Assembly: GCF_900129235.1 (NCBI RefSeq)
Contig: NZ_FQUV01000004.1
Coordinates: 310,001-374,000, forward strand
DNA from: Litoreibacter ascidiaceicola
GTDB taxonomy: Bacteria > Pseudomonadota > Alphaproteobacteria > Rhodobacterales > Rhodobacteraceae
Length of the DNA stretch: 64,000 nucleotides
Reading direction: 5' to 3'
Shown here: in pieces, positions 15,891-24,023 of the stretch
Numbering within the stretch: position 1 is the first letter of the stretch
Layout of the letters: each line of letters starts with the position of its first letter
Translations under genes and position numbers: made by a program
The notes under the pieces: model-generated
Seen by the model: the letters and a program-made list of their open reading frames with translations, nothing else
Told to the model about the DNA's origin: nothing
The model's database searches: none

Positions 15891-17240
15891 ATGAAATATC
15901 AATCTCAAAAAGTCGCGATGGCCTATTTCGTCTGCGCCATGGCGCTGTTCGGAATTCAGGTTCTGGGCGGGTTGCTCGCGGGCTGGATCTACGTCTCGCC
16001 CAACTTTCTGTCGGAGCTGTTGCCGTTCAACATCATCCGCATGATCCACACCAACGCGCTGATCGTCTGGCTGCTGCTGGGCTTCTTTGGCGCGGCCTAC
16101 TTCCTTGTGCCGGAAGAATCCGAGCGGGAAATCTATTCGGTCAAGCTGGCCTATATCCAACTGGCGATCTTAATGATCGGCACGCTGGGCGCGGTTGGCT
16201 CCTACCTTGTGGGCATCCACGGCGGACGCGAATTTCTGGAGCAACCGCTCTGGGTTAAATTCGGCATCCTCGTCGCGGCGCTGATCTTCTTGTTCAACAT
16301 CTCGATGACCGTGCTGGCGGGCAAGAAAACCGCCATCACCAACGTGCTGTTGATGGGGCTGTGGCTGCTGTCATTGCTATGGATTTTCGCCTTCATCAAC
16401 CCCGACAACCTGTCGCTCGACAAGATGTACTGGTGGTTCGTGGTTCACCTGTGGGTGGAAGCCACGTGGGAGCTGGTCATGGCCGCAATCCTCGCCTTCC
16501 TGCTTTTGAAGCTGACAGGTGTAGACCGCGAGGTCGTGGAAAAATGGCTTTATGTCATCGTCGCAACGGCGCTGTTCTCGGGCATCCTTGGCACCGGACA
16601 CCACTTCTACTGGATCGGCTTGCCGGGTTACTGGCAGTGGGTCGGCTCGATCTTCTCGACCTTCGAGGTGATCCCGTTCTTCCTGATGATGAGCTTTGCC
16701 TTCGTCATGGTCTGGAAGGGCCGCAAGAACCATCCCAACAAGGCCGCGCTTTTGTGGTCGCTGGGGTCGTCGACCGTTGCCTTCTTCGGCGCGGGTGTCT
16801 GGGGCTTTCTGCATACGCTGCACGGGGTGAACTTCTACTCTCACGGCACGCAGATCACTGCCGCCCATGGTCACCTGTCCTTTTACGGGGCGTATGTGGC
16901 GCTGAACCTGGCAATGTTCACCTATGCGATGCCGATGCTGCGCAACCGCGAGCCTTATAACCAAGTGCTCAACATGGTGTCGTTCTGGCTGATGACGGGT
17001 GGCATGGCGTTCATGACCTTCGTGCTGACCTTTGCCGGCACCATCCAGACGCATATGCAGCGTGTGGTAGGGGACTATTACATGGACGTGCAGGATGCGC
17101 TGTCGATCTTCTACCTGATGCGCTTTGGCGCAGGGGTGGCGGTCGTCGCTGGTGCCATTCTGTTCATCTACTCCATGCTGGTGGTCCGTAAGCGTGAAGT
17201 TATCACGCCCGGCTCGGCCAACCCTGTTGCGGGGGAGTAG
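15891..17240 (+). CDS. norB: Nitric oxide reductase subunit B (heme b / non-heme Fe)
   Basis: A 449-residue protein with twelve membrane helices, of usual NorB length. Ligand positions are visible: H53 (MIHTN) and H328 (AHGHLSF) for the low-spin heme, H326 for heme b3, and H186, H237 and H238 (GTGHHFYW) for the non-heme iron FeB. The catalytic glutamates E190/E194 (WVEATWE) and E259 are also present. It is the short, cytochrome c-dependent form without the N-terminal quinol-oxidase extension. It starts 12 bases after norC with AAGGAG upstream. It reduces NO to N2O at the periplasmic side of the membrane. Confidence 0.97.
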   Translation: MKYQSQKVAMAYFVCAMALFGIQVLGGLLAGWIYVSPNFLSELLPFNIIRMIHTNALIVWLLLGFFGAAYFLVPEESEREIYSVKLAYIQLAILMIGTLGAVGSYLVGIHGGREFLEQPLWVKFGILVAALIFLFNISMTVLAGKKTAITNVLLMGLWLLSLLWIFAFINPDNLSLDKMYWWFVVHLWVEATWELVMAAILAFLLLKLTGVDREVVEKWLYVIVATALFSGILGTGHHFYWIGLPGYWQWVGSIFSTFEVIPFFLMMSFAFVMVWKGRKNHPNKAALLWSLGSSTVAFFGAGVWGFLHTLHGVNFYSHGTQITAAHGHLSFYGAYVALNLAMFTYAMPMLRNREPYNQVLNMVSFWLMTGGMAFMTFVLTFAGTIQTHMQRVVGDYYMDVQDALSIFYLMRFGAGVAVVAGAILFIYSMLVVRKREVITPGSANPVAGE

Positions 17241-17243
17241 GTG

Positions 17244-18038
17244 ATGAACATGCAGACAACTCCGCACTTGCCGTTCTACCACGCGACGGCGCGCGAATGT
17301 GAGCTGTTCGAAACGGCGTATGAAAATGGTTTGCCCCTTCTTTTGAAGGGGCCGACCGGCTGCGGCAAAACCCGCTTTGTGGAGCATATGGCCGCCAAGT
17401 TGGGCAAGCCGCTTTACACGGTGGCCTGCCATGACGACCTGTCGGCAGCCGACCTGATCGGGCGCTACCTGTTGAAAGGCGGGGAGACGGTCTGGGTCGA
17501 CGGCCCGCTGACCCGCGCGGTGCGCGAAGGCGGCATCTGCTACCTCGATGAGGTGGTGGAGGCCCGCAAGGACGTTACCGTGGTCTTGCACCCGTTGACC
17601 GATACGCGGCGCACGCTGATGATCGACCGGACGGGCGAGGAACTGGTGGCCCCCAAAGGCTTCATGTTGGTGGCAAGCTACAACCCCGGCTACCAGAACG
17701 TGCTGAAGCGGCTGAAACCGTCGACGCGCCAGCGGTTCCTGTCGGTGTTGTTCGACTTCCCGACCCCCGAGATCGAGATTGCTGTTGTCGTGAAGGAAAG
17801 CGGGCTGGATGCGGGACGCGTGGCCCCGTTGGTGCGGCTTGCCGGCCATATCCGCGCCTTGTCGGGTATGGATTTGGAGGAGGGGGTTTCCACCCGCCTG
17901 CTGATCTACGCCGCCACATTGATGGCCAGCGGCATGGGGGTGGACCAAGCCCTTGAGGCGGCGATTATCGAGCCTCTGAGCGACGAGCCGGATGTGGGTC
18001 TGGCTTTGCGTAATCTGATCTCCACGATCTACGGATAA
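17244..18038 (+). CDS. norQ: NorQ, AAA+ ATPase for nitric oxide reductase activation
   Basis: A 264-residue MoxR/CbbQ-class AAA+ ATPase. Walker A GPTGCGKT is at residues 36-43, Walker B is GGICYLDEV, and the sensor region is around SYNPGYQN. The C-terminal part is the CbbQ_C-like domain. NorQ works with the VWA protein NorD to insert or activate the non-heme iron in NorB. A GTG at 17241 directly abuts the norB stop, but GGGGGAG is better spaced for the ATG at 17244. Five bases separate it from norD. Confidence 0.94.
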   Translation: MNMQTTPHLPFYHATARECELFETAYENGLPLLLKGPTGCGKTRFVEHMAAKLGKPLYTVACHDDLSAADLIGRYLLKGGETVWVDGPLTRAVREGGICYLDEVVEARKDVTVVLHPLTDTRRTLMIDRTGEELVAPKGFMLVASYNPGYQNVLKRLKPSTRQRFLSVLFDFPTPEIEIAVVVKESGLDAGRVAPLVRLAGHIRALSGMDLEEGVSTRLLIYAATLMASGMGVDQALEAAIIEPLSDEPDVGLALRNLISTIYG

Positions 18039-18043
18039 GCGCA

Positions 18044-19930
18044 ATGAAACTCCTCGATCTCATGGAACCCGAAGAAACGGTCGGCAACCTGTGGCATGAC
18101 ATGGCCAGCGGGATCGGGGCGCACATTTCGTACCCCGAGGCGGGTGTTACACTCGCCTCGGTCCGGCCCAGCCTTGCGGTGCTGTTTCGCGCCTTGGGTG
18201 GTGCCGCGGGCGTTGAACTGGGTGAAGCCCCTGCGACGCTTGCCCGTCACCGCCGCGTTTTGCGTCGCAAACTGGGGGCCGAGCGCGACCGCGAATGGGT
18301 CGCGGGCTTTGACGGGGAGCGCTTGGCGTTACCACCAGTCATCGCGGATTTCCCAGAGGCGCGGCTGAATCGTGCCGCCTATTTCTGGCTGACGGCGCTG
18401 GCCGCCGTGACGGATGTGTTGGCGCTTGATCTGTCGGGCGAGGGGGCCGCATCGGATTGCGCCCAAATTCGCGCCAATGCCATCGCCGCCGATCAGGCCT
18501 ACGCGACCTGTCCGGGGCTGAGCGGTGCCTACGCTGAAATGGTGCAGTATTGCGCGGCCAACCGGCCCGACGTGACGCGCCCCGCGCAAGAAGGCATCAT
18601 CGAGTCCGCCCTGCGGGACCAGCTTTGCGGTGGAACCCCCGTTATGGTGAGCAATGACACGCCGCGCGGCTACATGCCGTTCGCGCCTGTACCGATCTGG
18701 CTGCGGTTTTCGCCCGCCGGTTCAGGGGCCGCAGCGAGCGAGGAACACGCAGACCCTGCCGCCCCGCCACCCAATGCCGCGACCACCACGCGCAAGCTTG
18801 GCAGCCGCAAGGATCAGGAGCAGCAAAACCGCAAGGACAGCTTCATCATTCACCGCTTCGAGTCGATCCTGTCTTGGGTCGAGTCGATGAACATCAACCG
18901 CAGCGTGGATGATGACGACGACGAGAACGCCCAGAAGGCGGCGGATGATCAGGACGAGATTGTCTTGTCCAAACATGACCGCAAAGCCGCGACGCGCTTG
19001 CGGCTGCATCTGGACCTGTCACCGTCGGACGCGGATCACGAGGCGCTGGCGGGGAAACACACATACCCGGAATGGAACCACCGCAGCCGCAGCTATATGG
19101 ATGGTCATTGCCGTGTGCTGGATGCCCCTGCGCAGCCTGATCCGGCCTCCAGCTACCACCCCAACGAGCGCCGCATCCGCGAGGTGCGCCGCCAGTTTGA
19201 GGCCCTGCGCCCGCGCCGCATTCTGCAGCCGCGTCAGGTGGATGGCACGGAACTGGACCTTGACGCGCTGTTAACGGCGCGAGCGGACCTTCTGGCCACC
19301 GGACGCGGGTCCGACCGGATCTGGCAAAGCGCGCGTCAGGTGGAGCGTGATTTGTCGGTGGCGTTCCTCATTGACACGTCGCGCTCGACCGAGGCGGCGA
19401 TTGGCGATACTTCGGTAATCGAGGTTGCCCGAGAGGCCATGGCGTCACTGGCCGCTGGTATCGATGCGGCAGGGGACCGGCTGGGCATCTGGGGCTTTTC
19501 GTCCTTGCGCCGTGACCGCGTTTTCCTGACCCGCTGCAAAGGGTTCGAGGCCCCGATGAACGCCGAGGTGACCAACAATATAGGTGCGTTGAAACCTGGC
19601 CATTACACGCGGCTGGGGGCGGCCATCCGCCATGTCAGCGCGCAACTGGCCGAGGAGCCGAGCGCGCGAAAGCTGCTGATCGTGCTGACCGATGGCAAGC
19701 CGAATGACCTTGACCACTACGAAGGCCAGCACGGCATCGAAGACAGCCATATGGCCGTCAAGGAAGCCCGTCGCGCGGGGCAGAACCTGTTCGGCGTTAT
19801 TATCGACGAGGACGGGCAGGACTGGTTCGCGCGCATTTTCGGGCGCGGCGGCTTCGCGTTGTTGCCCAACCCTGAACGTCTTACGCGGGCCTTGCCCGAC
19901 ATTTACCGCACACTCACGCAGGAGGTTTGA
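18044..19930 (+). CDS. norD: NorD, von Willebrand factor A protein for NO reductase activation
   Basis: A 628-residue soluble protein. The C-terminal VWA domain starts at about residue 439 with VAFLIDTSRSTEA, whose DTSRS (444-448) is the metal-ion-dependent adhesion site; LIVLTDGKPND follows near 549. A strongly acidic run (DDDDENAQ) near 288-296 links the two halves. NorD pairs with the NorQ ATPase to make functional NorCB. The length is normal for the family. It lies in the operon between norQ and a tiny membrane protein gene that starts 1 base after its stop. Confidence 0.94.
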   Translation: MKLLDLMEPEETVGNLWHDMASGIGAHISYPEAGVTLASVRPSLAVLFRALGGAAGVELGEAPATLARHRRVLRRKLGAERDREWVAGFDGERLALPPVIADFPEARLNRAAYFWLTALAAVTDVLALDLSGEGAASDCAQIRANAIAADQAYATCPGLSGAYAEMVQYCAANRPDVTRPAQEGIIESALRDQLCGGTPVMVSNDTPRGYMPFAPVPIWLRFSPAGSGAAASEEHADPAAPPPNAATTTRKLGSRKDQEQQNRKDSFIIHRFESILSWVESMNINRSVDDDDDENAQKAADDQDEIVLSKHDRKAATRLRLHLDLSPSDADHEALAGKHTYPEWNHRSRSYMDGHCRVLDAPAQPDPASSYHPNERRIREVRRQFEALRPRRILQPRQVDGTELDLDALLTARADLLATGRGSDRIWQSARQVERDLSVAFLIDTSRSTEAAIGDTSVIEVAREAMASLAAGIDAAGDRLGIWGFSSLRRDRVFLTRCKGFEAPMNAEVTNNIGALKPGHYTRLGAAIRHVSAQLAEEPSARKLLIVLTDGKPNDLDHYEGQHGIEDSHMAVKEARRAGQNLFGVIIDEDGQDWFARIFGRGGFALLPNPERLTRALPDIYRTLTQEV

Positions 19931-19931
19931 C

Positions 19932-20105
19932 ATGCGTATCCTTGCTCTCGTTTTTTCGCTGATGGCGATGCCCGTCTGGGCCAGCTCATTTGACCGCCCG
20001 ATCCCGCAGGCCCAATCTGCCACCGCAGAATTCTGGTTCGCCGTAGGCAGTCTCGGCCTAATCGCAGCGCTGTATCTGGTGCACAGATTGGTCTCTCGCA
20101 AATGA
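19932..20105 (+). CDS. Tiny membrane protein in the nor operon
   Basis: A 57-residue protein. Residues 1-17 (MRILALVFSLMAMPVWA) look like a signal peptide or first membrane helix, followed by a short polar loop (SSFDRPIPQAQSA) and a second helix at about 35-53 ending LVHRLVSRK. It begins 1 base after the norD stop, with GGAGG upstream, and its stop overlaps the next ATG (ATGA), so it belongs to the operon. It occupies the position where norE/norF or NnrT-like small genes are found in other denitrifiers. I do not recognise the family with confidence, and no catalytic motif is visible. Confidence 0.7.
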   Translation: MRILALVFSLMAMPVWASSFDRPIPQAQSATAEFWFAVGSLGLIAALYLVHRLVSRK

Positions 20106-20341
20106 CGGATCGGGGCTGGTCCGTTGCACGTATCGCGGTGGTCCTTTACCCGTTCGGGGCAGGGGCCATGGCGGTGAATGTGTTTTTCGCCTCCCTGATC
20201 TTCAGCTGGATCGGCGGGCCGGTTCTGACGGCCTTCTGGTCAATCTCGATTGGCTGTGTGATTGGCATTCCCGCCACATGGTATTTCGCCCGCCATATCC
20301 GCTATCTTATGGATACGGCAGACGCCCGCAGCGCAGACTAA
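20102..20341 (+). CDS. Small two-helix membrane protein in the nor operon
   Basis: A 79-residue protein with two hydrophobic segments, about residues 9-33 (ARIAVVLYPFGAGAMAVNVF) and 38-63 (GGPVLTAFWSISIGCVIGIP), followed by a charged tail HIRYLMDTADARSAD. It overlaps the preceding tiny gene by 4 bases and ends 10 bases before nnrS. It is smaller than the cytochrome oxidase III-like NorE and closer in size to NorF, but similarity is not certain. A part in assembling or stabilising NorCB or NnrS is inferred from the operon only. Confidence 0.72.
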   Translation: MTDRGWSVARIAVVLYPFGAGAMAVNVFFASLIFSWIGGPVLTAFWSISIGCVIGIPATWYFARHIRYLMDTADARSAD

Positions 20342-20351
20342 GGAACACGAC

Positions 20352-21542
20352 ATGGCAACTTCATCCGCAGAGCAGATGCGCGCGTGGCAAGGGCCGGCGC
20401 TGTTCAGCTTCGGCTTCCGCCCGTTCTTTTTGTTCGGGGCGGTTTGGGCTTGTTTCGCGATGCTGCTCTGGATACCGGCGCTGTCGGGCGCGGTGACATT
20501 ACCCACGCGGTTCGATCCCGTCTCATGGCACGCGCATGCGTTCTTGTTCGGCTATCTGGGCGCGGTGCTGGCGGGCTTCCTGCTGACGGCGGTTCCGAAC
20601 TGGACCGGACGCCTGCCATTGGTTGGCTGGCCGCTGGCGGCGATGTTCGGGATATGGCTGGCGGGGCGTGTGGCGGTGCTGTTTTCGGAGTTTCTGCCGT
20701 CTGGCGTCGCCGCCGCAATTGATCTGGCATTCCCCGTTATCCTTGGCGCGGTGATCCTGCGCGAGATTGTCGCCGGAAAGAACTGGCGCAACCTGATGGT
20801 GCTGGGCCTGCTCGCGGTCTTCACCTTCGCGAACCTGCTGTTCCACATTGAAGCCGGGCAAGGCGATATTGCCGCGCAGGGCGTCGGGCTGCGGCTTGGC
20901 GTTGGCACGGGGGTGATGATGATTGCCGTGATCGGCGGGCGCATCGTGCCATCTTTCACCCGCAACTGGCTGGCCCGGGAGGGCAAGGAGGCGCGCCCGA
21001 CCCCGCCGATGCAAATGTTCGACAAGGGTGTCTTGCTGGCGAGTGTCGCGGGATTGTTGCTTTGGGTTTTGCGTCCGGAAAGCGGGGTCACTGGCGTGGC
21101 GCTTCTTGTGTTGGGCGCGCTGCATCTGGTGCGGGTGGTGCGCTGGAAAGGGCATCACACGGGCGGCGAGGCCTTGGTTTGGGTGCTGCACGTCGCTTAT
21201 GCCTTCATTCCGCTGGGCGCGATTGTCATCGGGTTGGCGATTGTGCTGCCTGACCTTGTGCTTACGCAATCGGCGCAGCATCTGTGGATGGCGGGTGCGA
21301 TTGGGGCCATGACCTTGGCGGTGATGACCCGTGCGACGCTGGGACATACTGGGCAGAGCTTGCATGCGGGCGTTGGGACGCTGTTTATCTATCTTGCGCT
21401 GTTCGGGTCGGTCGCCGCGCGGGTATTCGCCGGAGGGGAGCCGGTGTTCTATCATATCTCAGGGCTGCTGTGGATCGTTGCCTTTGGCGGCTTCGCCGTG
21501 GCCTACGGGCCGCTGTTGCTGCGCCGCAAAGACGGTGCCTGA
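20352..21542 (+). CDS. nnrS: NnrS family protein (heme-copper type, NO stress)
   Basis: A 396-residue membrane protein with about twelve helices. It shows NnrS hallmarks: FSFGFRPFFLFGAVWA near the N-terminus, WHAHAFLFGYLGAVLAGFLL, GGRIVPSFTRNWL, and TRATLGHTGQ in the C-terminal half. Conserved His residues are thought to bind heme and copper. NnrS relieves nitrosative stress and is usually under NnrR control. The ATG at 20352 is chosen because AAGGAA precedes it and homology starts there, although the frame extends upstream. It sits in the nor operon just before nnrU. Confidence 0.92.
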   Translation: MATSSAEQMRAWQGPALFSFGFRPFFLFGAVWACFAMLLWIPALSGAVTLPTRFDPVSWHAHAFLFGYLGAVLAGFLLTAVPNWTGRLPLVGWPLAAMFGIWLAGRVAVLFSEFLPSGVAAAIDLAFPVILGAVILREIVAGKNWRNLMVLGLLAVFTFANLLFHIEAGQGDIAAQGVGLRLGVGTGVMMIAVIGGRIVPSFTRNWLAREGKEARPTPPMQMFDKGVLLASVAGLLLWVLRPESGVTGVALLVLGALHLVRVVRWKGHHTGGEALVWVLHVAYAFIPLGAIVIGLAIVLPDLVLTQSAQHLWMAGAIGAMTLAVMTRATLGHTGQSLHAGVGTLFIYLALFGSVAARVFAGGEPVFYHISGLLWIVAFGGFAVAYGPLLLRRKDGA

Positions 21543-21546
21543 GCCC

Positions 21547-22215
21547 ATGAGCTGGACTGCCTTTGCCGTTGTTTTTGTGGCGTTCTTCGTGACCCATTCG
21601 ATCCCCGTGCGCCCCGCTGTGAAGTCGCGGATCGTCGCGCGGATTGGTGCGGCGGGATTCGGCATGGCCTATTCCACGCTGTCCATTGCCATGCTGGCCT
21701 TGCTGATCTGGGCCGCTGGGAAGGCGCCGTTTGAAGTGTTGTGGCCCCAAATGCCGTGGCATCGCCACGCGGTTCATCTGGGCATGCTGGCGGTGTGTTT
21801 GCTCCTAGCGCTGTCGCTTGGGCGGCCTAACCCGTTTTCTTTTGGCGGGGCGCGGAATGACGAATTTGATCCGGCCAAGGCGGGCGTTGTCAGATGGTCC
21901 CGCCATCCGGTTTTGCTGGCGCTGGCCCTTTGGGCAGGGCTGCATTTGCTGCCAAACGGCGACCTTGCCCATGTGATCCTGTTTGGCACGCTTGGAGGCT
22001 TTGCGGTCATCGGGCGCCGGTTGATCGACAGGCGCAAACGGTGCGTTATGGGCGCGGAACGGTGGCAGGCGTTGCGCGATGCGACCCGCGCAGCCCCGCG
22101 CTTCTACCGCCCGCGCTCTTGGCTGGAACTGGTGGTGCGCGTCGGCGCAAGCGTCGTGGCCTTCGCGACGCTATTGTGGCTGCATCCGGTGGTGATCGGC
22201 GTGCCCGCGCTCTAG
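21547..22215 (+). CDS. nnrU: NnrU family membrane protein
   Basis: A 222-residue inner-membrane protein with about six helices, containing the NnrU signature stretch VRWSRHPVLLALALWAGLHL (about residues 117-136), which also resembles isoprenylcysteine methyltransferase-like NnrU proteins, and FGTLGGFAVIGRRLIDRR. Its biochemical role is not established; it is linked genetically to nitrite and NO metabolism. It starts 4 bases after nnrS and is the last gene of the nor operon. It meets hemN tail to tail with a 4-base overlap. Confidence 0.9.
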   Translation: MSWTAFAVVFVAFFVTHSIPVRPAVKSRIVARIGAAGFGMAYSTLSIAMLALLIWAAGKAPFEVLWPQMPWHRHAVHLGMLAVCLLLALSLGRPNPFSFGGARNDEFDPAKAGVVRWSRHPVLLALALWAGLHLLPNGDLAHVILFGTLGGFAVIGRRLIDRRKRCVMGAERWQALRDATRAAPRFYRPRSWLELVVRVGASVVAFATLLWLHPVVIGVPAL

Positions 22216-23567
22216 GACGCGCGGGAGTAGCGCACACCTTCTGGAACATGCGCATCAAAGCAACTTGCGATAATGCGGGTCAGTGCGCGGCCCTCGGGTT
22301 TGATCTCGAGACATTGGTTTTGCAGCGATACCAACCCGTCAAACTTGGCGGCGATCTGCGGCAAAAGCGGTGCAATATTCGCTGCCTGTGCGCCGAACTC
22401 ATCTTGCAGGTCCGCAATGTCCAACCTGAAATCACACATCACGCGCTCGATTACGCGGGCGCGAACCTGGTCGTCGAAATTCATCTCGTATCCGCGTGTA
22501 CCTGCAAGCTGGCCTGCCGTGATGCGCTGGATATAGGCCGCCGTTGCGGGGGCGTTCTGGATATAGCCGTTGGGAAAGCGCGAGATGGACGATGCGCCAA
22601 GCCCGATCAGCGTCTGGCAGGTGTCGGCGGTGTAGCCTTGGAAGTTGCGACGCAAACGGCCAGTGCGGCGGGCCGTGTCCAGCTCGTCACCGGGGCGGGC
22701 GAAATGGTCGATGCCGACGGCGGGAAGTCCTGCGATCTCGAATCGCTCCGCGGCGAGCTGCGCCAGATGATAGCGGGCCAGATCGTCGGGCAAGGCGTCC
22801 TCGTCAATGAGCTTTTGCCGCTTCGACACCCAAGGAACATGGGCATAGCCGAACAGCGCCACGCGGTCAGGCGCGAAGGTGAGAACTTTGTCGATGGTGT
22901 CGGAAATGCGCGCCTCGGTTTGGTGCGGAAGCCCGTAAACCAGATCGGTGTTGAGCGAGGTGATCCCCGCCGCGCGCAGATCGGCGACACAGGCGCGGGT
23001 AACTTCGAACGGTTGCTCGCGACCGATGGCGGCTTGCACCAGCGGGTCGAAATCCTGAATGCCGATAGAGGCGCGGGTCATACCTTCGGCGGCCAGCGCG
23101 TCGATCTTGGCGCGGTCCACCATAGTCGGATCAATCTCGACCGAGAATTCAAAGTCCTTGGCAGGTGGGAAGACATCGCGAACGGCTTTCGCCAAGCGAT
23201 GGATCAGGTGCGGTGGCAAAATGGTGGGCGTCCCGCCACCCCAGTGCAGCCGCCCCATGCGTATGCCCTTGGGCAAGGTTGCGCGCAGCAGTTCCAGTTC
23301 GGCTTCCAGCGTTCCAACATAGCTTTCGACGGGGCTGAGGGTCACGGTGCCTTGCGTATGGCAGGCGCAGAACCAGCAAAGCCGCTCGCAAAACGGGATG
23401 TGGAGATAGACAGACACCGGCACATCGGGATCAAGGGAGCCAAGCGATTGCGCTTGGAAATCATCGCGCACATCCGTGGTGAAGACCGCAGCCGTCGGAT
23501 ACGAAGTGTAGCGCGGCACGCGCGCATCGAAGAGGCCGTGAGCCTTGAGGGTGTCTATATGTTTCAT
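22212..23567 (-). CDS. hemN: Oxygen-independent coproporphyrinogen III oxidase (radical SAM)
   Basis: A 451-residue radical SAM enzyme. HIPFCERLCWFCACH carries the cluster cysteines C60, C64 and C67 plus C69, the CxxxCxxCxC pattern of true HemN rather than HemW. RYTSYPTA at the N-terminus and WGGGTPT also match. It converts coproporphyrinogen III to protoporphyrinogen IX without oxygen, feeding heme supply in low-oxygen or denitrifying growth. The ATG at 23567 begins the family-like sequence; an upstream in-frame start lacks support. A TTG-N8-CAA box lies upstream at 23602-23615. Confidence 0.93.
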   Translation of the reverse strand: MKHIDTLKAHGLFDARVPRYTSYPTAAVFTTDVRDDFQAQSLGSLDPDVPVSVYLHIPFCERLCWFCACHTQGTVTLSPVESYVGTLEAELELLRATLPKGIRMGRLHWGGGTPTILPPHLIHRLAKAVRDVFPPAKDFEFSVEIDPTMVDRAKIDALAAEGMTRASIGIQDFDPLVQAAIGREQPFEVTRACVADLRAAGITSLNTDLVYGLPHQTEARISDTIDKVLTFAPDRVALFGYAHVPWVSKRQKLIDEDALPDDLARYHLAQLAAERFEIAGLPAVGIDHFARPGDELDTARRTGRLRRNFQGYTADTCQTLIGLGASSISRFPNGYIQNAPATAAYIQRITAGQLAGTRGYEMNFDDQVRARVIERVMCDFRLDIADLQDEFGAQAANIAPLLPQIAAKFDGLVSLQNQCLEIKPEGRALTRIIASCFDAHVPEGVRYSRAS

Positions 23568-23601
23568 GACCCTGCAATGACGGAAATCGACGCGATTGTT
23601 T

Positions 23602-23615
23602 TTGCGCGATATCAA
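23602..23615 (-). promoter_or_regulatory. Fnr/NnrR-type box upstream of hemN
   Basis: Read on the minus strand it is TTGATATCGCGCAA, that is one perfect Fnr half-site TTGAT and one NnrR-like half-site CGCAA, spaced by 4. The centre is 41.5 bases from the hemN ATG. Fnr-type control of hemN is known in related Rhodobacter; here it is inferred from the motif. Confidence 0.55.
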
Positions 23616-23679
23616 ACTTTGTCGAAAAGTTTGCGCGCCCGCTGCCATCTGAGGGCGATAAATGTCTGGCTTGGAAAGA

Positions 23680-23754
23680 TGGTGCTGTGAGAGAGGATTG
23701 AACTCTCGACCTCACCCTTACCAAGGGTGTGCTCTGCCACTGAGCTACCACAGC
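23680..23754 (-). tRNA. tRNA-Thr (anticodon GGT)
   Basis: A complete cloverleaf on the minus strand: acceptor GCTGTGG/TCACAGC, D arm GCTC-AGTGGCA-GAGC, anticodon arm CACCC-TTGGTAA-GGGTG with anticodon GGT (reads ACC/ACT), T arm GAGAG-TTCAATC-CTCTC, discriminator A and encoded CCA (the TGG at 23680-23682 on the plus strand). The acceptor has one G-T pair at position 7, which is tolerated. It lies between hemN and a divergent small basic protein gene. Confidence 0.95.
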
Positions 23755-23779
23755 ATCTACACTTGCGTGTGGGCGGGGT

Positions 23780-23813
23780 ATTAGGGTGAAAGTCTACTCG
23801 GTGCAACCCTAAT
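23780..23813. repeat. Perfect 8-bp inverted repeat upstream of tRNA-Thr
   Basis: ATTAGGGT (23780-23787) is matched by ACCCTAAT (23806-23813) across an 18-base spacer. It lies 26 bases upstream of tRNA-Thr (minus) and 37 bases before the small basic protein gene (plus). No T-run follows. It may be a regulatory dyad or chance; nothing in the flanking genes explains it. Confidence 0.35.
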
Positions 23814-23849
23814 CTGGACCCTTTTACCGCCCTAGGTTAAGACGGTCCC

Positions 23850-24020
23850 ATGAGCGACAAGATGTCCCCGAATAACCCGCCAAAGCCGCAAAACAGCGCG
23901 CAAGCGCGCGAAGCGCGGTTGAAGGCGGCGTTGAAGGCCAATATGGGACGCAGGAAGCAGCAGGCGCGCGCGCGAAAATCCCCCGACGAGACGGGCAAAA
24001 ACGAGACAAAAGGGCAGTAA
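23850..24020 (+). CDS. Small basic protein upstream of murA
   Basis: A 56-residue protein starting MSDKMSPNNPPKPQNSAQAR and continuing with a helical, Ala/Lys/Arg-rich core (EARLKAALKANMGRRKQQAR), ending KSPDETGKNETKGQ. It is very basic and has no cysteine or membrane segment. It ends 3 bases before the murA ATG, so it is likely co-transcribed. Small proteins with an ARLKAALKAN-like core preceding murA occur in Rhodobacteraceae as far as I recall; the function is unknown. It falls below common 60-codon cut-offs and is easily missed. Confidence 0.65.
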   Translation: MSDKMSPNNPPKPQNSAQAREARLKAALKANMGRRKQQARARKSPDETGKNETKGQ

Positions 24021-24023
24021 TAT

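Noticed and set aside
16377-18044. 555-codon antisense frame across norB and norQ
   Set aside because: His/Gln/Arg-rich translation without any motif; both sense genes have full catalytic motifs.
21894-23690. 598-codon frame on the plus strand opposite hemN
   Set aside because: Shadow of hemN; no ribosome-binding site at its start and no recognisable fold.
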